DNA of 64,000 nucleotides from Aliishimia sp963678085 (GTDB lineage: Bacteria > Pseudomonadota > Alphaproteobacteria > Rhodobacterales > Rhodobacteraceae): the NCBI GenBank assembly GCA_963678085.1, contig OY782680.1, positions 1,984,001 to 2,048,000 of the forward strand, written 5' to 3'. A program made the position numbers and the translations under genes. The notes beneath the pieces were generated by a model that saw only the letters and a program-made list of their open reading frames with translations, did not search any database and was not told where the DNA came from. How positions within the stretch are numbered: position 1 is the stretch's first letter; each line of letters begins with the position of its first letter. Positions 51,303 through 59,201 of this stretch are shown here, one piece after another.

Positions 51303-52031
51303 TTAAGCCGACACCCATTCGGTTAGCCGTTCGTATTGCGGGCGGAAAAACGCTGTGATGCGCGACTGATGTGAGTAGCCCTGCCAGGGGGCCGTGCCAT
51401 GCAGCAAGAACGGGTGCATCAAGAACGCCGCGCCCTGCGGGGCGGTTATTTCAATTGGGGTGATTTGATCCAGGCATCGGGCGCGCGCGGCTTTATAGAC
51501 CTCGGTGACATCTGTTTCGGCTCCGCCCTTGAGCGCCGCGCCGAGCGCCTGCCGCAAAATCCGATGACTGCCGGGCCAATACACGGTGGGCGCGGCGGGG
51601 CAGCCATTGATATGGATCCCAAGAACATAGGCATGAAATTCACGCGCATAGCGGCGGGGCGGGGAGCCCTCAGGCAAAAGCCCATCCATATGCGCTGCAA
51701 AGTGCTTGATGCGGAATTGGTGATTTGCCTCTGACTGGTTTGCATCCTTGCCGGGATATCCGGGGTAAATTATCGACACCTGCGCGGGGTGCAGCGGCAG
51801 GGGGGCTGGCAGATCCGCCTCCCAAGGCCCCGCAAAACTGACCCCATCCAGAGTGCCATCCGGGCCATTGGGCAGCGCATCGACCCCGACGAACCAAGTG
51901 CCATTATGGCGCAATTGCCTTTGCTTTGCGTTCTGCGAGATTTGATGGGCCGCGCGCTCGACCGTTTGGGCCCATAATTGGCTTTGCTCCGTGGGTTCAT
52001 AAGTAAAGCATCCGCTTTCTGGCCAGCTCAT
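51303..52031 (-). CDS. PhyH-like 2-oxoglutarate/Fe(II) dioxygenase
   Basis: A 242-residue protein with the elements of a phytanoyl-CoA-dioxygenase-like jelly roll. An HxD pair lies in FAAHMDGLLPEG (about residues 107-113), followed by GIHINGCPAAPTVYWPGSH, and the distal ligand histidine is likely in LMHPFLLHGTAPW with the 2-oxoglutarate-binding arginine in QSRITAFFRPQ. Substrate is unknown. ATG 52031 overlaps the dusA stop (ATGA); the 89-residue longer frame is only the antisense-free end of dusA in another phase. Coupled to dusA in one operon. Confidence 0.75.
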   Translation of the reverse strand: MSWPESGCFTYEPTEQSQLWAQTVERAAHQISQNAKQRQLRHNGTWFVGVDALPNGPDGTLDGVSFAGPWEADLPAPLPLHPAQVSIIYPGYPGKDANQSEANHQFRIKHFAAHMDGLLPEGSPPRRYAREFHAYVLGIHINGCPAAPTVYWPGSHRILRQALGAALKGGAETDVTEVYKAARARCLDQITPIEITAPQGAAFLMHPFLLHGTAPWQGYSHQSRITAFFRPQYERLTEWVSA

Positions 52032-53038
52032 GCGCTTTCCCCCAGGGGCGCTATATGTTCCAGCGCCTTTAAAACCAGCTCTGGCCCGGCCCCCGGTTTG
52101 TGGGCGCCTTCTGATAAGATTCGCTTCCAATGTCGCGCGCCAGGGCGCCCCGCAAAGGCCCCGAGCATATGGCGTGTGATCTGCCCGAGCCTGCCACCCG
52201 TTTGCAGATGCGCCTCGATATAGGGCAGCATCTGATGCACGGCTTGCTCCGCGGTTGTGATCCCCGCCGCCCCAAAGATCTCTCGATCGGCTCGGCATAA
52301 GATATCCGCCGGATTGTGATAGGCAGCGCGCCCGATCATCACACCATCAAGCCCGCCCTGCAAGACCTCTTTGGCCTGGTGCAATGAGGTAATCCCGCCA
52401 TTCAGCGAGATATGCAAATTGGGAAAAAGCCCTTTGACCCAATGCACCAGCTCATATTCCAGCGGTGGGATCTCACGGTTTTCTTTCGGGCTCAGCCCCT
52501 TAAGCCAAGCCTTGCGGGCATGGATCGTGACGCGCTCACACCCAGCGGCGATGATGCGGGCCAGAAATTCGGGCAAGACCTCGCGCGGCGTTTGATCATC
52601 GACTCCGATGCGGCATTTCACCGTGACCTCAATATCAACGGCCTCGCGCATGGCAGCAACGCACTGAGCCACAAGCCCTGGATCCTTCATCAAAACCGCG
52701 CCAAAAGCCCCTGATTGCACCCGATCCGAGGGGCAGCCCACATTCAAATTGATCTCATCATACCCCGCCTGCGCCCCCAACTGAGCGGCCTTAGACAGCT
52801 CTGTTGGATCAGAGCCCCCAAGCTGCAACGCAACAGGATGCTCGGCTGGGGAATAGTCCAGCAAATGCAGCGCACCCCCTTTGATCAATGCCGAGGACGT
52901 GACCATCTCCGTATAAAGCAACGTGTGCTGAGAGAGACAGCGATGAAAGAAACGGCAATGACGATCCGTCCAATCCATCATCGGGGCGACGCTTAGGCGG
53001 GCGCTTCTCTGGATGTTTTTCTTTTTACTCTCAGTCAT
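52028..53038 (-). CDS. dusA: tRNA-dihydrouridine synthase A
   Basis: A 336-residue FMN enzyme reducing uridines in the tRNA D-loop (U20/U20a). Motifs: SVAPMMDWTDRHCRFFHR, the catalytic cysteine in NLNVGCPSDRVQSGAFGA (about 98), VTVKCRIGVDDQ and GGITSLHQAKEVLQGGLDGVMIGRAAYHNP. The longer C-terminal region is typical of DusA rather than DusB/C. The start overlaps the stop of a 23-codon small ORF (ATGA at 53038), and the 3' end overlaps the PhyH-like start. Confidence 0.95.
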   Translation of the reverse strand: MTESKKKNIQRSARLSVAPMMDWTDRHCRFFHRCLSQHTLLYTEMVTSSALIKGGALHLLDYSPAEHPVALQLGGSDPTELSKAAQLGAQAGYDEINLNVGCPSDRVQSGAFGAVLMKDPGLVAQCVAAMREAVDIEVTVKCRIGVDDQTPREVLPEFLARIIAAGCERVTIHARKAWLKGLSPKENREIPPLEYELVHWVKGLFPNLHISLNGGITSLHQAKEVLQGGLDGVMIGRAAYHNPADILCRADREIFGAAGITTAEQAVHQMLPYIEAHLQTGGRLGQITRHMLGAFAGRPGARHWKRILSEGAHKPGAGPELVLKALEHIAPLGESA

Positions 53039-53106
53039 TTAACTTTCTTGAACAAGGACAAAATCGTGCCAATCATCCAGAGCACAGCTTGGCGCGTTTG
53101 GGGCAT
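53035..53106 (-). CDS. 23-residue small ORF coupled to dusA
   Basis: ATG 53106 is preceded by a strong Shine-Dalgarno, AAGGAG with 5-nt spacing, while dusA itself has no comparable signal. The product begins MPQTRQAVLWMIGTILSLF and ends in a basic KKVK, a single short amphipathic or membrane helix. Its TGA overlaps the dusA ATG (ATGA), so dusA is likely translated by reinitiation after the small ORF. It may be a real small membrane protein or a translation leader. Too short for most annotation. Confidence 0.6.
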   Translation of the reverse strand: MPQTRQAVLWMIGTILSLFKKVK

Positions 53107-53156
53107 ATCAGCTCCTTAAACTTTGTGCGAATAGACAACGGATATCGGCACAGGTT

Positions 53157-53777
53157 TCACATCTTTCGCGCAATGACAAAGCAGGCCTTTGTTGGCGATG
53201 GTTGCCATTCATAGAGGATGGAAAAATTATGCGATGTAATCGCGCTGAGTAAGTCGTCCTTTTTGAAAAAATGCACCGTTGATGGCGCGTAGCCAACAAG
53301 TCTCATGAGCGGGACGACGGCGCGCAAATACCACATCTTATCGCCTAAACACATTGTGCTAGAGATGAATAAGCCGCCGGGTTTTAATTTGCTGGCGACC
53401 TCGCGAATGCCATCATGTACATCCTCAAGCAAATGCAGCACGCTCATCGCGAGCACTGCATCTTTGCTTTCATTGGCTATTTGCAAGCTCGAAAAATCGC
53501 TTACTTCAAAGCTGATATTATCAATATCGCTCTCTTTTGCTCTGCCCTTGGCAATATCAATCATGACCTCAGACATATCAGTTGCATGGTAATGATGGAC
53601 AAATGGCGCGTGAGCAATCGCCGTCATCCCGGTCCCGCAGCCAATTTCAAGCACGTCCATGTCTTTGGTCAAATGCTCTTGCGTGGCCTGCAATTTCTTG
53701 TGGTACGATTCGATATCCGAAATTTTTACCTTTGCGTAGCGCGGCGCGATCTTATCCCAGAATTTCTGATTGCTCAT
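53157..53777 (-). CDS. Class I SAM-dependent methyltransferase
   Basis: A 206-residue methyltransferase with motif I VLEIGCGTGMTAIAHAP (about 42-58), motif II area ATDMSEVMIDIAKGRA and motif IV-V region AVLAMSVLHLLEDVHDG. The rest of the fold follows (LKPGGLFISSTMCLG). Length is typical of small-molecule or ubiquinone-like methyltransferases. The substrate is unknown. I use ATG 53777 (MSNQKFWDKIAPRYAKV); the longer frame overlaps guaA. It starts 8 bp after the guaA stop in the same operon. Confidence 0.85.
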   Translation of the reverse strand: MSNQKFWDKIAPRYAKVKISDIESYHKKLQATQEHLTKDMDVLEIGCGTGMTAIAHAPFVHHYHATDMSEVMIDIAKGRAKESDIDNISFEVSDFSSLQIANESKDAVLAMSVLHLLEDVHDGIREVASKLKPGGLFISSTMCLGDKMWYLRAVVPLMRLVGYAPSTVHFFKKDDLLSAITSHNFSILYEWQPSPTKACFVIARKM

Positions 53778-53784
53778 ACGGATT

Positions 53785-55356
53785 TCACTCCCACTCAATC
53801 GTTCCGGGGGGTTTGGAGGTGATGTCATAGGTCACGCGGTTAATGCCGGGCACTTCATTGATGATGCGGGTTGCGGTTTCTGATAGGAACGCGTGGCTGA
53901 ACGGGTAATAATCGGCCGTCATCCCATCCACCGAGGTCACGGCCCGAAGCGCGCAGGCATAATCATAGGTGCGCCCATCGCCCATCACGCCGACCGTGCG
54001 CACGGGCAGGATCGCGCAAAAGGCCTGCCAGATCTCATCATAAAGCCCGTGTTTGCGGATTTGCTCGATATAGACCGCATCGGCCTGCCGCAAAATGTCC
54101 AGCTTAGCGCGGGTAATTTCACCGGGGCAGCGAATGGCCAAACCCGGCCCCGGAAACGGGTGACGCCCAATGAAAGTGGCGGGCAGGCCCAGCTCACGGC
54201 CCAAAGCGCGCACCTCGTCCTTAAAGAGCTCGCGTAGCGGTTCCACCAGCTTCAGCCCCATCTTTTCCGGCAATCCGCCGACATTATGATGCGATTTGAT
54301 GGTGACAGAGGGGCCGCCAGAAAAGCTCACGCTTTCAATCACATCGGGGTAGAGCGTGCCTTGGGCGAGAAATTCCGCCCCCTCAATCTGGTCGGCGTAT
54401 TTTTGGAACACATCAATAAAGAGGCCACCGATGATCTTGCGCTTGGTTTCAGGATCCGATTGCCCATCCAGCGCGCCAAGGAATAGCTCGCTCTCATCGG
54501 CATGGATCACATGCAGGTTCATATGATCGCGGAACATGGTGACGACTTCTGTCGCCTCATCCTTGCGCAAAAGGCCATGATCCACAAAAACGCAGGTGAG
54601 CTGATCGCCGATCGCCTCATGGATAAGCGCCGCCGTGACCGAGCTATCAACCCCGCCCGAAAGCCCGCAAATCACCTTAGCCTCACCGACCTGGGCGCGA
54701 ATGGCGGCGATGGCTTGGTCCTTATAACCAGCCATGGTCCAATCGCGCGCGAAACCAGCCAGAGTCACGAAGTTTTCAAATAGGGTGCTGCCGCCGGGCG
54801 TGTGATGCACTTCGGGGTGAAATTGCACGGCGTAAAACTGGCGGGCAGGATCGCCGGTAATGGCATAGGGTGCGTTGGGCGAGGTGCCATAGACCTCAAA
54901 GCCAGGGGCCAGCTCTGCCACATGATCGCCGTGTGACATCCAAACTTGCTCATCGCCATTTGTAAACCACCCCTTGAGCAGCTGGGTTTCAGCGCTCGCG
55001 GTGACATAGGCGCGGCCAAATTCCGCAGTGCCGCCGCCACCGGAAATCTTGCCGCCTTTGATCTGTCCGCCCAGCTCATGCATCATGACCTGTTGACCAT
55101 AACAGATGCCAAGGATGGGAATACCAAGGCTATAAAGCCCCTCGGGTGTTCGGGGTGAGCCTTCCCGCGTGACACTATCAGGCCCGCCCGATAGGATCAC
55201 CGCCTTGGGCGCGAGCTGCGTAAGTCGCTCTTTGGTGACGTTTTGATAGGGGTGGATTTCGCAATAGACATTCAACTCGCGCAGGCGCCGCGCAATAAGC
55301 TGCGTGACCTGTGAGCCAAAGTCGATGATGAGCAAGAGTTCTTCTGATCTGGACAT
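53785..55356 (-). CDS. guaA: GMP synthase (glutamine-hydrolysing)
   Basis: A 523-residue two-domain enzyme converting XMP to GMP. The class I glutamine amidotransferase half carries the catalytic cysteine in LGICYGQQVMMHELGG (about residue 83) and His/Glu in VQFHPEVHHTPGG. The synthetase half has the PP-loop GLSGGVDSSVTAALIH (about 240), DHGLLRKDEA and the dimerisation tail RIINEVPGINRVTYDITSKPPGTIEWE-type ending, which I shorten here. It is first in a minus-strand operon with a methyltransferase. Confidence 0.97.
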   Translation of the reverse strand: MSRSEELLLIIDFGSQVTQLIARRLRELNVYCEIHPYQNVTKERLTQLAPKAVILSGGPDSVTREGSPRTPEGLYSLGIPILGICYGQQVMMHELGGQIKGGKISGGGGTAEFGRAYVTASAETQLLKGWFTNGDEQVWMSHGDHVAELAPGFEVYGTSPNAPYAITGDPARQFYAVQFHPEVHHTPGGSTLFENFVTLAGFARDWTMAGYKDQAIAAIRAQVGEAKVICGLSGGVDSSVTAALIHEAIGDQLTCVFVDHGLLRKDEATEVVTMFRDHMNLHVIHADESELFLGALDGQSDPETKRKIIGGLFIDVFQKYADQIEGAEFLAQGTLYPDVIESVSFSGGPSVTIKSHHNVGGLPEKMGLKLVEPLRELFKDEVRALGRELGLPATFIGRHPFPGPGLAIRCPGEITRAKLDILRQADAVYIEQIRKHGLYDEIWQAFCAILPVRTVGVMGDGRTYDYACALRAVTSVDGMTADYYPFSHAFLSETATRIINEVPGINRVTYDITSKPPGTIEWE

Positions 55357-55610
55357 GCGCCCCCATAAAGCGGGCTGGCGCGTATCGCAAGGTGGTTCAG
55401 ATTTTCACGCAGAGGGCAATCAGCAACGGGCACGCCAAAAAGCCCCGCGTGGCTCAATTCCACCGGAGTTGCACATATATAAAGGAAGATTAGCATTCGG
55501 ACAGGGAACGGGCCCGTCAGACATCGATGAACACTGCGTGTCAATAGCAGTGAACCGGTGGTTGCTCATCATTTTCCTATCCGCGCCATCGTGACGAAAG
55601 AGATCTTAGT

Positions 55611-55727
55611 AGGTGCCACTACACCCGTGCTCCAGCCACATTGACAGCGCGCGTCTTAGAAGCTTCGTGCGAGGAGTTCTACGCGGGATTGGTTAAGATT
55701 GCGTGAGGGGAGCGTGCGGTGGCACCT
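55611..55727. ncRNA. Foldable 117-nt element, possible 6S-like RNA
   Basis: AGGTGCCAC (55611-55619) pairs perfectly with GTGGCACCT (55719-55727). Inside, 55626-55633 pairs with 55709-55716 (8 bp with two wobble pairs). After asymmetric single-stranded arms, a terminal hairpin forms at 55650-55685 (GCG and TAGAA pair with CGC and TTCTA, extended by CTTC/GAGG). Long closing stem, central bubble and terminal hairpin recall 6S RNA, but length is short, strand is undecided and I see no convincing promoter or terminator. Confidence 0.4.
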
Positions 55728-55745
55728 GGAAACGCAGTCCAGCGC

Positions 55746-55805
55746 CGTGGGGGTTTTGCACCCCCACACCCCCGCCCCGTATCAAATAAGGTATTTTTAG
55801 CCAAA
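55746..55805 (+). repeat. Structured intergenic repeat, copy 2
   Basis: Near-identical to 15602-15660. Here the hairpin GTGGGGG ... CCCCCAC is fully paired (8 bp counting the inner T-A); copy 1 has a single change giving a G-T wobble. The AAATA-AGG-TATTT palindrome and TAGCCAAA follow. It lies 19 bp after the foldable element. Confidence 0.75.
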
Positions 55806-55939
55806 TGAAGGGGGCGCGCCGGGTTGAGGCTTGGGCAAGATCTGTCTTGGTTGTGCTTTGCTACAGCTTATTGAAAACCCAATTGCTCGCCTGAGCGCAG
55901 CCGCCTATGTTCGGGAAAGATGAACTCTTGGGAGGCATT

Positions 55940-57733
55940 ATGTTTCAAAACTTTGAGGTGACAGCGCGGCCAGAGCAGGGCCCGCCCCGGTTGGCGCAGC
56001 TGCGCGCGCTTATGCAGGCCGAGGGTTTGGCTGGGTTTTTGGTGCCACGCGCCGATGCGCATCAGGGGGAATATGTGGCCCCGCGCGATGACCGGCTGGC
56101 TTGGCTGACCGGATTTACTGGCTCTGCGGGATTTTGCGCTGCACTGCTGGAAGTGGCCGGGGTGTTTGTGGATGGGCGCTATCGCACGCAGGTCAAATCG
56201 CAGGTGGATTTAGCCCATTTCACGCCTCAGGATTCGCTCAATACCCCGCTTGGTACCTGGCTGAAAGAGCAGCTGCCCGAGGGCGGCAAGATCGGCTTTG
56301 ATCCCTGGCTTTATACCACGGGCCAGATGGAGACCTTGATAGGCGAACTTGACGGCAGCGCGATTGAGCTTGAGCCTTGCGCCAACCTCATTGACCAGAT
56401 CTGGCCCGATCAACCGCCCGCGCCGGATGCACCTGTAAGCGCGCATCCCATAGAATTTGCGGGGCAGAGCCATGCATCAAAGCGAGATCAATTGGGGAAA
56501 GGTCTTGCAAAATCAGGTCACTCTGCAGCGATCCTCACCTTACCTGATAGCATTTGCTGGTTGCTCAATATTCGCGGCGCAGATATTCCGTGCAACCCTG
56601 TGTGCCATGCCTTTGCGATCCTGCATGCAAGCGGGGCGGTGGATTTGTTTATCGAGCCGAGCAAGCTTGTCGATCTGGGGGATCATCTGGGGCCAGAGGT
56701 CGCGATCCATGCCCCAAGTGGCTTTATGGAGGCTGTCGCCGCGCTAGAGGGCAAGGTTCTGGTTGATAAACAGAGCATTCCGGTGCTGATCACAGGGGTC
56801 TTGGGCGAGCGGGCCGTGCTTGGGCAAGACCCTTGTGCGCTGCCCAAAGCGTGCAAGAATAGTGCCGAGATTGAGGGCGCGGTGCAGGCGCATCTGCGCG
56901 ATGGGGCGGCGATTGTGGAGCTGTTGGCCTGGCTGGATGCGCAAGCCCCTGGAAGTCTTACCGAGATTGATGTGGTCAAGCGGCTTGAGGCGTTCCGCCG
57001 GCAAGATAACAAGCTGCGCAATATTTCTTTTGAGACCATTTCGGGCACTGGGCCAAATGGCGCGATCATGCATTACCGGGTGAGCGAAGAGAGCAATGCA
57101 ACGCTAGAGGAGGGACATTTGTTGGTACTGGATTCCGGTGGGCAATATCTGGATGGCACCACCGATATCACCCGCACCATTGCGATTGGCAGCCCTGGCG
57201 AGGAAGAGCGCGCCTGTTTTACCCGTGTGTTGCAAGGCATGATTGGGATGTCGCGGCTGCGCTGGCCCAAGGGGCTGGGCGGGGCGCATATTGAAATGCT
57301 CGGGCGCTTGCCACTTTGGATGGCCGGGCAGGATTTTGATCATGGGCTTGGGCACGGGGTTGGGGCTTATCTGAGTGTACATGAGGGGCCGCAGCGGCTG
57401 AGCCGGGCCTCAACCCTGCCTTTGCAACCGGGTATGATCCTGTCGAACGAGCCAGGCTATTACCGTGAGGGGGCCTTTGGCATTCGCATCGAAAACCTGC
57501 TGGTGGTGAAAGAGGCAGAGGCTCTGGCGGGCGGTGATGATCATCGCGATATGCTGGATTGGCAGACGCTTACCCTGGCCCCGATTGACCGGCGTTTGAT
57601 TGTGCCAGAAATTCTAAGCCCTGAAGAGCGCGCTTGGCTCAATGCCTATCATGGCGAGGTGCAGGCGAAACTCTCCGGGCTTGTCTCAGAGGGTGCTGCC
57701 CGCTGGCTTGCCAAGGCCTGTGCGCCTCTTTAG
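55940..57733 (+). CDS. Xaa-Pro aminopeptidase (M24B family)
   Basis: A 597-residue long-form aminopeptidase P, cytosolic, cleaving N-terminal residues before proline. It has two creatinase-like N-terminal domains (LVPRADAHQGEYVAPRDDRLAWLTGFTG and a second at about 160-300) and the C-terminal pita-bread metallopeptidase domain. Metal ligands are in DSGGQYLDGTTDITRT (two Asp), GLGHGVGAYLSVHEGP (His), SNEPGYYREGAFGIRIEN (Glu). ATG 55940 has GGGAGG at 6 nt, so I reject the start at 55907. Standing alone and facing away from guaA. Confidence 0.93.
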   Translation: MFQNFEVTARPEQGPPRLAQLRALMQAEGLAGFLVPRADAHQGEYVAPRDDRLAWLTGFTGSAGFCAALLEVAGVFVDGRYRTQVKSQVDLAHFTPQDSLNTPLGTWLKEQLPEGGKIGFDPWLYTTGQMETLIGELDGSAIELEPCANLIDQIWPDQPPAPDAPVSAHPIEFAGQSHASKRDQLGKGLAKSGHSAAILTLPDSICWLLNIRGADIPCNPVCHAFAILHASGAVDLFIEPSKLVDLGDHLGPEVAIHAPSGFMEAVAALEGKVLVDKQSIPVLITGVLGERAVLGQDPCALPKACKNSAEIEGAVQAHLRDGAAIVELLAWLDAQAPGSLTEIDVVKRLEAFRRQDNKLRNISFETISGTGPNGAIMHYRVSEESNATLEEGHLLVLDSGGQYLDGTTDITRTIAIGSPGEEERACFTRVLQGMIGMSRLRWPKGLGGAHIEMLGRLPLWMAGQDFDHGLGHGVGAYLSVHEGPQRLSRASTLPLQPGMILSNEPGYYREGAFGIRIENLLVVKEAEALAGGDDHRDMLDWQTLTLAPIDRRLIVPEILSPEERAWLNAYHGEVQAKLSGLVSEGAARWLAKACAPL

Positions 57734-57792
57734 AGTGTCACGCTCAGGTTACAAGGCGCCTTCAAAAGCAGGGCGTAAAGAGGAGGATGGCT

Positions 57793-58137
57793 ATGGCAAA
57801 TCACATCACAATTTCCCCCGCGCAAGGGACATGGACGGTGCGCGCAGGCGGCGCGGTATTGGGCGAAAGCAAGCGCGCGCTTGAGCTGAGCGAAGGCGAT
57901 TATGCGCCAGTGATTTATTTTCCGCGCGAAGATATCGCCATGCCATTCCTGGATCGCAGCGAGAAAAGCACAAATTGCCCCCATAAGGGCGATGCCAGCT
58001 ATTTCTCGGTTGTGACCAAATCGCAAACATTAGCGGATTCGGTTTGGAGCTATGAGAGCCCGCTAGAAAGCGTGTCAAAGATCGCCGGTCATGTGGCGTT
58101 TTACACGGGCGCTGGAATCACGGTGGAAAAGATCTAA
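57793..58137 (+). CDS. DUF427 domain protein
   Basis: A 114-residue DUF427 protein. The motif VIYFPREDIAMPFLDRSEKSTNCPHKGDASYFSV is diagnostic, including the conserved TxCPHKG. DUF427 proteins have a compact beta fold and unknown function. AGGAGG at 57781-57786 is directly against ATG 57787 and 6 nt from ATG 57793, so the second ATG is the start (MANHITISPAQGTW). It follows the aminopeptidase gene by 59 bp. Confidence 0.9.
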   Translation: MANHITISPAQGTWTVRAGGAVLGESKRALELSEGDYAPVIYFPREDIAMPFLDRSEKSTNCPHKGDASYFSVVTKSQTLADSVWSYESPLESVSKIAGHVAFYTGAGITVEKI

Positions 58138-58258
58138 TTGCTGCGGGGGGCTGGTGCGTTCGCCAAACGGCAAAAGCGCGCAGCCCCAATAAACCGGGCA
58201 AGCTAACGCACTGCATCAACAAAGATCCGCAAGGGATTGAAGTTTCGGTGAAATCTTA

Positions 58259-58335
58259 TGGTACCGCCTCCCTGGCTTGAACAGGGGACCTCTGGATCCA
58301 CAATCCAGCGCTCTAACCAACTGAGCTAAGGCGGC
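58259..58335 (-). tRNA. tRNA-His (GTG), A73, no G-1, CCA encoded
   Basis: Minus-strand cloverleaf: acceptor GCCGCCT / AGGCGGT, D-arm GCTCAGTTGGTTAGAGC, anticodon arm CTGGA-TTGTGGA-TCCAG with anticodon GTG, T-arm CCCTG-TTCAAGC-CAGGG, discriminator A73 and encoded CCA (58261-58259). The base at -1 is T, not the G-1 nearly universal for tRNA-His. Loss of G-1 with A73 is known for a large alphaproteobacterial clade that includes Rhodobacterales. Confidence 0.95.
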
Positions 58336-58348
58336 ACCGTGGGGCGGG

Positions 58349-58377
58349 GTATAACAACCATTCCCGGCCAGTTGCAA
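58349..58377 (-). promoter_or_regulatory. tRNA-His promoter
   Basis: On the minus strand TTGCAA (58377-58372), a 17-bp spacer and TTATAC (58354-58349), ending 13 bp before the mature tRNA 5' end. A good sigma-70 fit with both boxes and ideal spacing. Confidence 0.7.
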
Positions 58378-58452
58378 TTCCAAAAATGAAAAAATTATAG
58401 GGTCAATCTTAGGGTCGATTGATCATGATTGACGCGCGTACCATATCTTTTC

Positions 58453-58481
58453 TTGACATCTCCTATGTAGTGTTCTACCCG
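58453..58481 (+). promoter_or_regulatory. Probable rplU-rpmA promoter
   Basis: TTGACA (58453-58458) matches the -35 consensus exactly; the -10 is poor (TTCTAC or TACCCG at 15-17 bp spacing). The 110-nt leader that would follow has a small hairpin CTCAG-TTTG-CTGAG near 58492-58505 before the start codon of rplU at 58593. Confidence 0.5.
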
Positions 58482-58592
58482 GCAAGCTCACTCAGTTTGC
58501 TGAGCGAAAACACGCAAGAAAGCGCGCTGTTGTCAGGTAATAAACGCCTTATCATAGGGGCCTGTTGACGCGGAAGATGTAAAGGAGACAAC

Positions 58593-59195
58593 ATGTTCGC
58601 AGTCCTGAAAACGGGCGGCAAGCAGTATAAAGTTTCAGCCGGGGACAAGCTCCGCGTTGAGAAAATTACTGCCGAGGCCGGTGAGACCGTTCAATTCAAC
58701 GAAATTCTGATGCTTGGCGGGGAAACCGTGCAAGTTGGCGCACCCTTTATTGAAGGTGCTGCAGTCACGGCGCAGGTGGTTGACCAGATCAAAGGCGAAA
58801 AGGTCATTAACTTTGTTAAACGCCGCCGTAAGCATTCCTCCAAGCGCACCAAGGGCCATCGTCAACAGCTAACCGTTGTCGAAATCAAAGAGATTTTGGC
58901 ATCTGGCGCAGTGGTCAGCGCAGCTCCAGCGGTTGAGGCACCTGCAGGTTCCAAGCCCGCCAACCTTTTGAGCGAGGCGCGCGATGGTCAGCCCGATGAT
59001 CTCAAGCGGATCTCTGGCGTTGGCCCCAAGCTCGAAGGCCTGCTGCACGAAAACGGTGTGTTCCACTTCGATCAAATCGCAGCATGGACGCCCGAAGAAA
59101 TCGCCTATATGGATGATCAACTGTCCTTTAAAGGGCGCATTGAACGCGACGATTGGCTGGCGCAAGCCGCCGAGTTTGCAAACGAACAGGAGTAA
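58593..59195 (+). CDS. rplU: 50S ribosomal protein L21 with C-terminal extension
   Basis: The first 103 residues are ribosomal protein L21 (MFAVLKTGGKQYKVSAGDKL ... RRKHSSKRTKGHRQQLTVV). Most bacterial L21 end there; this chain continues to 200 residues. The extra part has an Ala/Pro linker and a small domain DDLKRISGVGPKLEGLLHENGV, resembling the helix-hairpin-helix region seen in other alphaproteobacterial L21 and in standalone proteins annotated as 5' nuclease-like. GAGACAAC-type Shine-Dalgarno AAAGGAG is 5 nt from the ATG. It is followed by rpmA after 6 bp. Confidence 0.95.
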   Translation: MFAVLKTGGKQYKVSAGDKLRVEKITAEAGETVQFNEILMLGGETVQVGAPFIEGAAVTAQVVDQIKGEKVINFVKRRRKHSSKRTKGHRQQLTVVEIKEILASGAVVSAAPAVEAPAGSKPANLLSEARDGQPDDLKRISGVGPKLEGLLHENGVFHFDQIAAWTPEEIAYMDDQLSFKGRIERDDWLAQAAEFANEQE

Positions 59196-59201
59196 TCCCC
59201 C

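Larger units (their letters stand above)
55357..55939. other. 583-bp gene-free stretch with a foldable element and a repeat
   Basis: Divergent region between guaA (minus) and aminopeptidase P (plus). It contains the 5' region of guaA, a 117-nt self-complementary element (55611-55727), the second copy of the structured repeat (55746-55805) and the 5' region of the aminopeptidase gene. ORFs in this stretch are short and unconvincing. Confidence 0.6.

Noticed and set aside
53108..53299. 63-codon minus-strand frame over the methyltransferase 3' end
   Set aside because: It overlaps the supported methyltransferase gene in another frame and shows no family pattern, unlike the 23-codon ORF just downstream that has a strong SD.
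55611..55727. Signal recognition particle RNA (4.5S)
   Set aside because: The conserved apical GGAAG/AGCAG core of SRP RNA is not present.
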